Source: Bacteroidota bacterium (lineage in GTDB: Bacteria; Bacteroidota; Ignavibacteria; Kapaibacteriales; UBA2268). From it: 64,000 nt of DNA. The notes under the pieces were generated by a model. The model was not told where the DNA came from and did no database searches. It saw nothing but the letters and a program-made list of their open reading frames with translations. The stretch spans positions 1-64,000 of the forward strand of contig JARKQC010000140.1 in assembly GCA_029974985.1 (NCBI GenBank), written 5' to 3'. A program made the translations under genes and the position numbers. Of this stretch, positions 55,152 through 64,000 are shown in pieces; the first letter of the stretch is position 1; every line of letters starts with the position of its first letter.

Positions 55152-58100
55152 GTGAAATATATGAAAATTAAAATTGGAATTTTATCACTATTTTTATTAT
55201 TTGCTAATTTTGGGGCTTATTCAAATGTTATTATTGAGGAAAAAAGTGATGTAATAAAAGTTGTTCTAAGCGATTTGAAACCCAAAATTGAAGAGAATAA
55301 TAAAATAAAAATCTCTATTCCGGATTTAGAAAATTATGCTAATTATGATGATAATAATTTAGAATTTTATACTCTGCAATTTGCTATACCAAATGATGAT
55401 GTAAATTTTGATCATAAAATTTTATCTACTAAAATAATTAATGAATATAGTGACGATTTACCCATAATTCCAAATGAATTTTCGATATTTAAAAATAATA
55501 TACAAATAATTAGAGATGTAAAAATTTTAGCAATATCAATTTATCCATTTAGAAAAAACATTATCACAAATAAAATTGAATACATTGATAAATTAGAATT
55601 AAATATAAATTTTAATTCAAAATTGAAATTATCAAAATATGATGTTAATAATAAAGAAGCCGCGTTTTTTGTAAATATATTAAATAAAAGGCAATTAAAT
55701 GATATATTAAGCAAAAGAAAAATTAAAAAAACTAAAGAAAAATTTTTAGAAAAAAAATGGTATAATCCAAATATTGATTATGTAAAAATTGAAACTGAAA
55801 AAGATGCAATCGTAAAAATTAAAATTAGTGAGTTAATTAAATATTTGCCAGATATTCTTAACAAATCAAAAAAATACATACATTTACTACATAATGGCAG
55901 ACCATATAGTTTTATTATAAATAATAATAATGATTTGATTAATGAAAATGATGAATTGATTTTTTATGGACTACATCCAAGTGCAGATACTACTTGGTGG
56001 GATAATTATAGTAATTACGAGGCATTTTATATTTATTATGATGAGCAGAGCGAAGGCTTACAATATGAAAAAATGGAAGAATTAATTTCAGATAATTATC
56101 CAATTTCACACTCGATTGATATTTTTAATCATATCGAAGAAGAGCATTTTTACGGGATTGGAACTGAATTTGTAAGCGATTATTATGATGGTAGCGTTGA
56201 AAAAAGTAATTACAATGATTCTCGAACAGTATTAAGCGAAGCTTGGTATTGGGCGCAGATAGTTCCCAATGGCTATAATAATACATATAATAAAAATATC
56301 TTCAAAACTAATGTGAATTTATTCCCTGCTGATGATACTAACGATAAATTAAATATCTCTCTACGTTATTTGACAAATCAAGATTCTATCAGCTTCCAGC
56401 GAGCTGTTAATGTTATGACTTATTTCGATTTATATTATTCTATTAATAATATTCTTCAAAAAAGGGATTCAATAACTGCTTTTAAGAAAAGAGATTTCGT
56501 TTTTTTAGGAAATAAGAATGTTCTTTTACCGGGTTTAAATCAAATATCAGTGGAATCGAAACAAGTATATATAGAAACTAATGAAAGAACAAATATTGAT
56601 TTTATAGAAATTTCGGGCAAATCAAAACCTTTTGCATATAATAATGAGCTTTGTTTCTTAGGTAAAAATTCAATTTTTAGGATAGAGGCAAGCGGTTTTA
56701 CAAGTAAAAATATTAGTATTTTCGATATAAAGAATAATAAATTTAAACAATTATCAAACTTTAAAAATGCATATCAATTCGTTGTTGGCGGTATTTCTGG
56801 TGATAATCCCGTTTTAAGTCTTGGGATTTCTGATGCAAGAAATATTACTAATCAAGAAGGTATATTAGTTCAAACTTATAAAAATGAAAAACTTGAAGAT
56901 AAATACTTTAAAGAAGCAAATAAAGATTTTAATAATTACATAAACTCATTAGCTAATGGTACTGCTATTGCAATTGCTATAAACCAAAATCAAGGAAATT
57001 TTGATTTTTCATCTATTCGCCAGCTTGGCAGTAAAATTATTGATAATTTTAATTTGGGAAAGGTTTATGTTGCAACGTTTATAAAGGGTTTTTCAAAATT
57101 TGAGGAAAAAATAGCTGATAATTATGCAGCAATTAGCACTTCTATCGAAAATGAAAATGGTATTAATTATAATTTTGATGTAATATTAAAATCAAATTCA
57201 GATAGTAAATTTATAATAATTGGTAATGACTCAATAAGTGAAATTAATAGAATTAGCAAGGTAAATAAAACAAATTTAGCGGAAAATGATAATAGTGTTG
57301 ATGCTGTGTATATAAGCCACAAAAATTTTATTGAAAAAGCCCGACAACTCGCAAATTATAGAATGAATACTCAAAATGTTAAAGTTGAAGTTATTGATGC
57401 AGAAGACATTTACAAAGAATTTAGTTACGGAAAAAAATCACCTCATTCAATTAAGGAATTTTTATATAAATATTATTCCGAAAATGGACTTACTAAAGCA
57501 TTACTTATTGGTGATGCAAGTTGGGATGCTCGAAAAAAAATGGCAAATTCAATAAGTACGGATTGGATTCCTACTTATGGTTATCCTGCAAGCGATACTT
57601 GGTATTCATTTTTTGATGGAGATATGGACTTATCGCCCGATATAGTAATTGGAAGAATACCCGTTAATAGTGAAATAGAGTTACAAAATTATATTGATAA
57701 AGTAATTGATTACGATACGATTCCCGCGCAATCTTGGATGAAAAACCTTTTATTTCTCGTTGGCGGAAATAATAATGATGAGATAAGAATCTTTAAAAAT
57801 ATCGTTACAGATTATTATAAAGATGAAATAGAAAACTCCGATTTATGCGGCTCTTATGATAGAGTTATTAAGGATTTAGAAGGAGCAAGCACATCTACTC
57901 AAGGCGGTGAAATACGTTCTTTAATAAATAAAGGCGCGATTTGGACTATTTATATTGGGCATGCGGCTTCTGAAATTTTTGATATGGACGGCTGGTATGC
58001 TAACTCGTTAAATAATAAAAGTAGATATGGAGTTTTATCAACAGTTTCTTGTAATACGGGTGCTTTTGCAGAGCCTCAATTAATTGCAAGTAGAAATGAG

Positions 58101-61037
58101 CAGTATATTCTCGAAAAAGATAAAGGCTATATTATAGCAACGGGTTCAACTTTCACTGGATTTGTTTATGAGCATAATTTTATAGTTAGCCGAATGATTT
58201 CTGCACTAGCCAACAAAGAATTAAATATGCGATATATTGGCGATTTATTCTTGTATGGAAAAACAAATTTCACGATAAAATCAATGAGTCAAATGATTAC
58301 AGCATTTACATATTCACTACTTGGAGATCCGCTGTTAAAAATTAGAATCGGAAACGAACCCGACGCATATTTTAATGAAAATGAAATTAGTATTGTAAAT
58401 CAAGATGGGAAAAATAAATTTCTTGATAATGATGAAATTGCTGAAGTAAAAGGGAAAATATATAATTATGGCTATGCTGTTAAAGAAAATGTACCAATTA
58501 GAATTATTAGAGATTATAAAAATCAAAGCGACACAAACGACATATTTATAAATGGATTATGCTTATCAGCTGATTTAAATTATAAAATTAGTATTAAAAA
58601 TATGCCCGGACGACATAAGTTTACTATTATAATTGACCCTAATAATACAATTAATGAATTAAATAAACAAAATAACATATTAGTAAGAAGTATTGATGTT
58701 TTTCAAGAAGGATTGTTAAATTTAGACCCACTTGAATATTGGAATATTAGCTCGAAAAATCCTGTTTTTAGAGTAATTAATCCATTTAGTAACGAAAATA
58801 GTTATGATTATGAATTTATATTAAATAAAAGCGAAGATACTACAAATGCGATAGTAAAAGCTAATTCTCAAATAGATAAATCAAAAATTAGTATAAATGA
58901 AAATTATATTGATTGGAAACCCAATATTACTTTGGATACTGGTTCATATTGGTTTCATTCGAGATTTATTAATAATGATAATTCTGTAAGAAGCCGCTGG
59001 CAGAGTATTCCAATTAACGTAAATCAAAATTTTAAAAAAAATAATGTAAAGGCAAAAATCCAAAGTTTTTACGAATTTAATAAAGGAAATTTCTCTGGTT
59101 TAACTTTTGATTCATCAAGTAATAATAATAAATTATTTTTAAAACGCGACACTTTGAATTATTATTCTCTTTCTGTAAAAGGTAACCGAGTTAATAATCC
59201 AGATAATCTTCCTGTCGTTTCATCTTATGTTAATATTGAAGTCGGAAATCAAGTATTTTTAGACGGTCCTCACGATCTTGGTTTTAATCTTGTAACAATT
59301 AAAAATTCTAATGGAAAAATTATTTCTCGACAAAAAAGATTTGAAACCTTTGGTGATACAATAAGATATCCTGCGAAAAATAATTTTAAAAATGACAAAA
59401 CCCCACAGAGATTAGTAGAATTTATTCGCGATTCTGTGCAAAATGATGAATATTTATTTATTGCAACCTGTAAATCATCATTTAGATTATTGGAATTTTA
59501 TAAATTTTATTCTGATACACTTGATTACGGTTCTATTGATACGCTACTATATTACTTAAAACAATTCGGCTCTAAAATTGCAGATACATTAAAGTTTGAT
59601 AGGGATGGCTATGGTGATTTGATTTCTTTTACAATGTTGGGGTGGCGAGGAGCTGAAATTGGCTCAATACCCGAAAGTATTAATTTTTTAGGAGATACAG
59701 CATTAATACAAGGAAAATTAATTACTTATGAGAAAAACGCTAATTATAATAGTCCCTTGATTAGTAAATCAAAAAAATGGAACTCATTAAAGGTAAATTC
59801 AAATTATCCACAAAATGGCACAAAAGTATTGCTTATATTAAATGGATTAAATTCTCAAACTAATATTATTGATACTATTCAAACTTTTGAATATCCTACA
59901 AATGTTGATTTATCAAGTATAAATTCAGAATTATATCCCGAAATTAATGCTCATTTTGAATTTGAGCAAACAGATTTTTCAAATCATTTTTTACATAATA
60001 AACCCGCGTCTGAAATCAATTCTATCGAATTTGACTTTGTTCCCGCTGATGAGTTTGCAATATCAAAAATTAAGACAACTCTTGATAAAGAACCGTCGCT
60101 GCGTGGCGTTCCAGTTGTGCTATCTACTCAATTACAAAATTTATCTTTAAGAAATGATGTTGATTCTGTTGAATTTAGATTAAACGTATCAAGAAGTGGC
60201 ACAGACAACGATTATAAGATTTTTTGGCTTAAAGATTTTCGAGCAGATACACAAATAAATAAAGATATTGAAATCGAAACAAGCAATCTCGATTACTATA
60301 ATAAATTATTCTTAAATATTAATCCTGAAGATAAAAATATTGAATTTTATAAATTTAATAATGATTATCAAATTGATTTATTAACGATTAAAGATACTGT
60401 TAAGCCAACTTGTATAATCAAAATAGATGACAAAATTCATAATTATAATGATTATATTAGTATTTTACCAAAATTTGAAATCGAATTATTTGATAATTCA
60501 CCATTACAAATTAATGACTCTACAAAAATTACTGTTAGAGTTAATGGCTATTTGCACCCATATCAAAATACACTTTGGAGCAAGTTCGAATCAATAAATG
60601 ATGGCTCAAAGCTAAAAGCAAGATTTAGTTTTATGCCCGATACAATTCGTTATGAAGATGTTTCAATAATTGTATATATTTCTGATAACGAAGGCAATCG
60701 CGACACAATCACAACTTTTGCAAGAACTTCTTTATTAAATGCTTTTGCAAATGATTTAATTAGTTATCCAAATCCAAGTAATGAAGCTGTAAATATTCGT
60801 TTCGATTATGCCGCACCATTCTCCGAAGGAGATTACAAAATCGAAATTTATGATTTGGGTGGTAATAAAATTGATGAACTAACAAATAAATTGCAATTAG
60901 GTCAAAATATAATAAATTGGTATGGAAGAAGTAAAAATGGCGGTACAATTCCAACGGGAATATATTTTTATCGCATAAATTTTAATACAAATTACTATTT
61001 AGAACCAATTTATGGCAAATTTGTAATAATAAAATAG
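55152..61037 (+). CDS. Giant C25 (gingipain/PorU-type) cysteine peptidase with T9SS sorting domain
   Basis: Up to 1961 residues. GTG at 55152 opens the frame, but ATG at 55161 directly precedes a signal peptide (KIGILSLFLLFANFGAYS) and may be the true start. The N-terminal ~700 residues are beta-rich, as in PorU prodomains. The C25 catalytic domain spans about 700-1080 with His937 in IGHAASEIFD and Cys967 in STVSCNTGAFAEP, the gingipain dyad. A CARDB-like segment (NNTINELNKQNN) and a long beta-rich part follow. The last ~90 residues (from YPNPSNEAVNIRF near 1870) form a type IX sorting domain ending in GGTIPTGIYFYRI. PorU, the T9SS sortase, has this core but is about 1100-1300 residues, so this is either a long PorU homologue or a secreted protease. 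It acts at the cell surface. Confidence 0.85.
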   Translation: MKYMKIKIGILSLFLLFANFGAYSNVIIEEKSDVIKVVLSDLKPKIEENNKIKISIPDLENYANYDDNNLEFYTLQFAIPNDDVNFDHKILSTKIINEYSDDLPIIPNEFSIFKNNIQIIRDVKILAISIYPFRKNIITNKIEYIDKLELNINFNSKLKLSKYDVNNKEAAFFVNILNKRQLNDILSKRKIKKTKEKFLEKKWYNPNIDYVKIETEKDAIVKIKISELIKYLPDILNKSKKYIHLLHNGRPYSFIINNNNDLINENDELIFYGLHPSADTTWWDNYSNYEAFYIYYDEQSEGLQYEKMEELISDNYPISHSIDIFNHIEEEHFYGIGTEFVSDYYDGSVEKSNYNDSRTVLSEAWYWAQIVPNGYNNTYNKNIFKTNVNLFPADDTNDKLNISLRYLTNQDSISFQRAVNVMTYFDLYYSINNILQKRDSITAFKKRDFVFLGNKNVLLPGLNQISVESKQVYIETNERTNIDFIEISGKSKPFAYNNELCFLGKNSIFRIEASGFTSKNISIFDIKNNKFKQLSNFKNAYQFVVGGISGDNPVLSLGISDARNITNQEGILVQTYKNEKLEDKYFKEANKDFNNYINSLANGTAIAIAINQNQGNFDFSSIRQLGSKIIDNFNLGKVYVATFIKGFSKFEEKIADNYAAISTSIENENGINYNFDVILKSNSDSKFIIIGNDSISEINRISKVNKTNLAENDNSVDAVYISHKNFIEKARQLANYRMNTQNVKVEVIDAEDIYKEFSYGKKSPHSIKEFLYKYYSENGLTKALLIGDASWDARKKMANSISTDWIPTYGYPASDTWYSFFDGDMDLSPDIVIGRIPVNSEIELQNYIDKVIDYDTIPAQSWMKNLLFLVGGNNNDEIRIFKNIVTDYYKDEIENSDLCGSYDRVIKDLEGASTSTQGGEIRSLINKGAIWTIYIGHAASEIFDMDGWYANSLNNKSRYGVLSTVSCNTGAFAEPQLIASRNEQYILEKDKGYIIATGSTFTGFVYEHNFIVSRMISALANKELNMRYIGDLFLYGKTNFTIKSMSQMITAFTYSLLGDPLLKIRIGNEPDAYFNENEISIVNQDGKNKFLDNDEIAEVKGKIYNYGYAVKENVPIRIIRDYKNQSDTNDIFINGLCLSADLNYKISIKNMPGRHKFTIIIDPNNTINELNKQNNILVRSIDVFQEGLLNLDPLEYWNISSKNPVFRVINPFSNENSYDYEFILNKSEDTTNAIVKANSQIDKSKISINENYIDWKPNITLDTGSYWFHSRFINNDNSVRSRWQSIPINVNQNFKKNNVKAKIQSFYEFNKGNFSGLTFDSSSNNNKLFLKRDTLNYYSLSVKGNRVNNPDNLPVVSSYVNIEVGNQVFLDGPHDLGFNLVTIKNSNGKIISRQKRFETFGDTIRYPAKNNFKNDKTPQRLVEFIRDSVQNDEYLFIATCKSSFRLLEFYKFYSDTLDYGSIDTLLYYLKQFGSKIADTLKFDRDGYGDLISFTMLGWRGAEIGSIPESINFLGDTALIQGKLITYEKNANYNSPLISKSKKWNSLKVNSNYPQNGTKVLLILNGLNSQTNIIDTIQTFEYPTNVDLSSINSELYPEINAHFEFEQTDFSNHFLHNKPASEINSIEFDFVPADEFAISKIKTTLDKEPSLRGVPVVLSTQLQNLSLRNDVDSVEFRLNVSRSGTDNDYKIFWLKDFRADTQINKDIEIETSNLDYYNKLFLNINPEDKNIEFYKFNNDYQIDLLTIKDTVKPTCIIKIDDKIHNYNDYISILPKFEIELFDNSPLQINDSTKITVRVNGYLHPYQNTLWSKFESINDGSKLKARFSFMPDTIRYEDVSIIVYISDNEGNRDTITTFARTSLLNAFANDLISYPNPSNEAVNIRFDYAAPFSEGDYKIEIYDLGGNKIDELTNKLQLGQNIINWYGRSKNGGTIPTGIYFYRINFNTNYYLEPIYGKFVIIK

Positions 61038-61045
61038 AAAATGAT

Positions 61046-61066
61046 TTTTTATTCTATTCATAAAAA
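61046..61066 (+). terminator. Possible hairpin after the C25 peptidase gene
   Basis: TTTTTAT and ATAAAAA form a 7-bp stem with a seven-base loop, 9 bases after the stop codon. No T-run follows. It resembles the hairpin units downstream of the epimerase (stem ending in CATAAAAAG), which may be coincidence in AT-rich DNA. Confidence 0.3.
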
Positions 61067-61134
61067 GTATATTTGAAAATAAATATTGAACTAATTAATA
61101 TTTATTTTAATTTTTAAAATTTTGAGGAAGACAT

Positions 61135-62244
61135 TTGCGGATATTAATAATAAACTGGCAAGATATAAAAAACCCGCTCGGAGGCGGTGCAGAAGTGCAT
61201 TTTCACGAGATTTTCAAAAGAATTGTAGCAATGGGCAACGAAGTCGTTTTACTTTCTTGTGAACACCAAGGGTTTGATAATTATGAGGAAATTGATGGAA
61301 TAAAAGTATATAGAAAAGGCTCACGCTCATTATTTAATTTTTATGTACCATTTTTATATAAAAAATTACTAAAAGAATATGATTTTGATATTGTTATTGA
61401 TGATATAAATAAAATTCCTTTTTACACACCTCTATTTGTAAAAAAGCCATTACTTGCGATTAGTCATCATTTTTTTGGAAAAAGTATTTTTAGAGAAGCA
61501 AATTTTATTGCGGGATCTTATGTAGTTTTAGCAGAAAAATTAGTTGATTATGTATATAAAAATACACCGTTTTCTGTTGTATCAAATAGCACATTAGAAG
61601 AATTTTTAGAACGTGGATTTGATAAATCAAATTTTACAATTATTACAAATGCTATAGACCACGCACAATTTCCTATGAAAGTAGTCGAAAAAAATGATGT
61701 TTTTACAATAACATATTTCGGGCGACTAAAAAAATACAAATCTGTGGATCACTTATTTAAAGCTTTTGCGACGGTAAAAAAGGAAATTCCAAATTCCAGA
61801 CTCGAAATTATTGGTAGAGGTGATTTTAGACCTTATCTCGAAAATTTATCGAAAGAATTAAATATATTAGATTCAGTCATTTTTCACGGTTTTGTATCCG
61901 ATGAAGATAAATCAAAATTATTAGCAAAATCTCATATCGTTGTAAATACTTCAATGAAAGAAGGCTGGGGTATTACTAATATCGAAGCAAATGCCTGCGG
62001 AACACCAACGATTTCTGCGAATGTACCCGGTTTGAAGGATTCTGTAAAAAATGGTGAATCGGGATTATTATACGAATATGGGAATATAAATGATCTTGCA
62101 GAAAAAATTATTCAAATCCTAAAAGATGAAAATTTAAGAAATCATTTATCAGACGGTGCTGTTCGGTGGGCAAAATCATTTAGTTGGGATAAATCTGCTA
62201 ATGAAATGCTAATTTTATTAGAAAAAATTGTAAACAAAAAATAA
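61135..62244 (+). CDS. Glycosyltransferase family 4
   Basis: 369 residues of the GT-B fold. The N-terminal domain starts with WQDIKNPLGGGAEVHFHEI, the donor-site glycine loop. The C-terminal domain has YFGRLKKYKSVDHLFKAF near 193-210, VIFHGFVSDEDKSKLLAKSH, and the E-x7-E region KEGWGITNIEANACGTPTI near 276-294. The start is TTG at 61135 with GAGGAAG eight bases ahead; no ATG is available near the N-terminus. It probably acts in envelope glycan synthesis. It is the only gene of its kind here outside the first 30 kb. Confidence 0.85.
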   Translation: MRILIINWQDIKNPLGGGAEVHFHEIFKRIVAMGNEVVLLSCEHQGFDNYEEIDGIKVYRKGSRSLFNFYVPFLYKKLLKEYDFDIVIDDINKIPFYTPLFVKKPLLAISHHFFGKSIFREANFIAGSYVVLAEKLVDYVYKNTPFSVVSNSTLEEFLERGFDKSNFTIITNAIDHAQFPMKVVEKNDVFTITYFGRLKKYKSVDHLFKAFATVKKEIPNSRLEIIGRGDFRPYLENLSKELNILDSVIFHGFVSDEDKSKLLAKSHIVVNTSMKEGWGITNIEANACGTPTISANVPGLKDSVKNGESGLLYEYGNINDLAEKIIQILKDENLRNHLSDGAVRWAKSFSWDKSANEMLILLEKIVNKK

Positions 62245-62322
62245 ATATTAGTAATAAATAAAAATAATATTCGTTTAAACTACAAATATTCTAAATACTT
62301 TTATTATTAATTTAGGTTTTTT

Positions 62323-62990
62323 ATGTCTAATAAAGTAAAGATTTTATCTATTGAAAAAATCACTCACGATGTTTTAAGAATTAAAGCTGATAAGCCTAAT
62401 GATCTTACTTATAAAACAGGGCAAGCTGTTGATATTTCATTAAATATAGAAGGTTGGCAAAAGGAAATACGCACTTTTACATTTACCTCTATTCCCGATG
62501 ATAATTTTATCGAATTTACTATTAAAACATATCCATCTCATAACGCTGTTACAAATCAAATGCTCAGTTTGAAAGCCAATGATGAGATTTTCTTATATGA
62601 TGTTTATGGTGATATTCAGTACAAAGGCGAAGGTATATTTATTGCTGGCGGTGCGGGTATCACTCCATTTATTTCAATTTTTAAACAACTCGAAAAAGAT
62701 AATAAAATATCAAATAATAAATTACTTTTTGCAAATAAAACTAAAGCAGATATTATTGATGAGCAGAAATTTAAAATTTATTAGGTCAAAATTTCATTAA
62801 TATTTTGTCTGATGAAGAAATAAGCGGCTACGAAAAAGGATTTATTTCCGCAGAATTAATTAAAAAATATACTGATAATAATACTAAATATTATTATTTA
62901 TGCGGACCTCCACCAATGATGAAAGCAGTCGAGAAACATTTTGAGACTTTAGGAATAAGTCCAGAATTTATCGTTAAAGAAGGTTTTTAA
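62323..62990 (+). pseudogene. Flavin/ferredoxin-NADP reductase-like protein, broken by a frameshift
   Basis: Two frames together encode one FNR-type reductase. The first (62323-62784) has the FAD-binding barrel (RTFTFTSIPDD near 46-56, IEFTIKTYP) and the NAD-binding start IAGGAGITPFISIF near 110-123. It then runs into a stop at 62782. The second frame (-1 relative to the first) continues with LLGQNFINILSDE and ends YLCGPPPMMKAVEKH, the C-terminal NAD-site motif. The junction is at a run of four A at 62773-62776; five A would restore one reading frame of 222 codons. A homopolymer sequencing or assembly error is as likely as a real mutation. A canonical slippery heptamer is not in register. Confidence 0.82.
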
Positions 62991-63032
62991 TATTTTAAAT
63001 TATCAATATTTCAATTCAAATTTATTTTTGCT

Positions 63033-63074
63033 ATATGTCCTATTTCTAATAAGAATTAGGGCATATTTTTTTTA
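63033..63074 (+). terminator. Intrinsic terminator after the reductase gene
   Basis: ATATGTCCTATTTCT and AGAATTAGGGCATAT pair over 15 positions with one mismatch and one G-T, loop AATA, followed by a run of T. It sits 43 bases after the stop codon. Confidence 0.85.
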
Positions 63075-63200
63075 TAATTCTAAAAGTTTAGATATTCATT
63101 TTTGAAAAATATAGATTATTCACTTCGCAAAGAAATATAATAATTTGAATTGTATCATTCAATTATATATATATTTTCTAATATAAAAAGGATTAGGAAA

Positions 63201-64000
63201 TTAACTTTTAACAAGTTTTAAAAATTCTACAGTTTTATTAAACTCTGTTTCAAGCTCAAAAGTGAAAAGTTCTAAATCAATATCTTTAAAATCATCATAA
63301 GACTCGGTTAAAATTTTCCAAGCAGTTTCATCTTCGATATTTACTTTTCTTAAACCTTCGTAAAAGCCGGCACCCCAAATTTCAGCAAGTAAATCGGCAA
63401 GACGAACTGAAGAAACAAGTTCACGGTTTCTTTTTAAGTCGTTCAAATTTTCGTGAAATGTAATAATATCATAAAGCTCATTGGGTAATTTCCATAATTT
63501 AGCAATTTCAGAGCCTACGATAGTATGGTCAGTAGTAAATACTTTTTGCTCAGCCTCTTTATCAAGGTAATGTTCTTGTTCGACTAATCTAATAACTTCG
63601 AGATATTTTTCGACATCATATTGAATAAGTGCTAATTTACCAATATCGTGTAATAATCCACCAATAAATTCATTTTCTTTGAAAAATTTACCAGTTTTAA
63701 TTGAAATAGATTTTGAAATCATTCCTACACAAGAAGAATGCCACCAAAATTCTTCTAATAAGTTATTTACAGCTTTGTTTTTTGCAACAAAAAATTTTGA
63801 GAAAATTGAAACTCCAATCACAATATTAGTTAATCGGTTAAGCCCAAGATGAAGTATCGCTTGATGTATCGAATTAACTTCGGAGCGTAAAGCATACAAA
63901 GGTGAATTTGCAACTCTTAATAATTTAAGTGTAAGAGGCGCGTCGGTTTCGATTAATCCAGATACAGACCTAATATCTACTTCATCGTGTTCTAACAATT
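63201..64000 (-). CDS. HDOD domain signalling protein (partial, N-terminus beyond the window)
   Basis: At least 265 residues; the frame is open through the right edge of the window, so the start is missing. The HDOD domain is clear: IETDAPLTLKLLRVANSPLYAL, INSIHQAILHLGLNRLTNIV-type pattern, EFWWHSSCVGMISKSI, GGLLHDIGKLALIQ (a degenerate HD motif, still with HD) and DHTIVGSEIAKLWKLPNEL. HDOD proteins are HD-superfamily regulators in two-component and stress signalling with uncertain catalytic activity. The C-terminal ~50 residues after the domain are acidic and unassigned. Confidence 0.87.
   Translation of the reverse strand, partial: LLEHDEVDIRSVSGLIETDAPLTLKLLRVANSPLYALRSEVNSIHQAILHLGLNRLTNIVIGVSIFSKFFVAKNKAVNNLLEEFWWHSSCVGMISKSISIKTGKFFKENEFIGGLLHDIGKLALIQYDVEKYLEVIRLVEQEHYLDKEAEQKVFTTDHTIVGSEIAKLWKLPNELYDIITFHENLNDLKRNRELVSSVRLADLLAEIWGAGFYEGLRKVNIEDETAWKILTESYDDFKDIDLELFTFELETEFNKTVEFLKLVKS

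Noticed and set aside
62771..62784. Programmed -1 frameshift in the reductase gene
   Set aside because: The local sequence AAA TTT AAA ATT does not present a slippery X XXY YYZ heptamer in the zero frame, and no stimulatory structure is evident. A base loss in the A-run is simpler.
1..64000. rRNA genes, prophage genes, restriction or other defence operons
   Set aside because: None is recognisable on either strand. The only defence-like items are the toxin-antitoxin pair and the DUF4143 ATPase.

Overview
The window comes from a strongly AT-rich, Gram-negative bacterium of the Bacteroidota / FCB group. The indications are a very large gingipain-type (C25) peptidase with a C-terminal type IX secretion sorting domain, promoters that fit the Bacteroidota pattern TTTG-N20-TAnnTTTG (seen before the ribosomal L13/S9 genes and, with one mismatch, before tRNA-Thr), a tmRNA tag ending in NNYALAA, an LptA/OstA-like lipopolysaccharide transport protein, a heptose isomerase (outer membrane) and MenA (menaquinone). 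A deep-branching Ignavibacteria/Kapabacteria-like member is my guess. No rRNA or marker tree is available to settle it.

Layout. 1-11380 is a surface-glycan locus on the + strand: GT-C glycosyltransferase, CapK-like adenylate-forming enzyme, CapA-like enzyme, GT4 and a sugar-nucleotide epimerase form one tightly overlapping operon. They are followed by a DUF4143 ATPase, a Wzx flippase and an ATP-grasp ligase separated by unusual repeat-bearing gaps. 11853-12280 is the tmRNA (- strand). 12448-14823 carries a CPBP protease, RecX and TrpS. 14837-24912 is a - strand run: DUF1579 protein, AI-2E-type permease, AlaS, a GlcD-like oxidase, an O-antigen ligase/polymerase-like protein, an L-threonine dehydrogenase and a fused lipoprotein. 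25075-31642 has MenA, an LhgO-like oxidase, a DUF3108 protein, two GT2 enzymes, EngB, GmhA and a RelE-type toxin-antitoxin pair. tRNA-Thr, NadE and a response regulator follow. 34759-52525 is mainly - strand housekeeping: FolC, Mfd, HflX, Frr, PyrH, Tsf, RpsB, RpsI, RplM, MutL, an OstA-like protein, AsnB and PdxJ. 52709-62990 holds envelope proteins, the giant C25 protease, a GT4 and a frameshifted flavin reductase. A partial HDOD protein ends the window.

The most unusual structure lies in the gaps downstream of the epimerase (6942-8772). The last ~20 codons of the epimerase recur as non-identical fragments at each following gene boundary. Three of these tails (the genuine one and two copies) are each followed, exactly 9 nt after the stop codon, by a triad of short hairpin units repeated with a 40-42 nt period. 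Several hairpins keep their pairing through compensating changes or G-T pairs. Independently, at 30967-31812, a toxin-antitoxin pair is bracketed by a 125-bp duplication of the 3' end of gmhA (121/125 identical). Both cases suggest that accessory genes entered this genome behind a host gene by a process that duplicates the host gene's 3' end. No transposase or integrase is visible. Other points of note are a lipoprotein fusing a DUF62 (SAM hydrolase-like) domain to an ABC-type substrate-binding domain, a MutL with an eroded endonuclease motif, a GT-C enzyme with a roughly 200-residue lysine-rich insert, and an O-antigen ligase gene that appears to start at CTG in a CTGA stop-start overlap.
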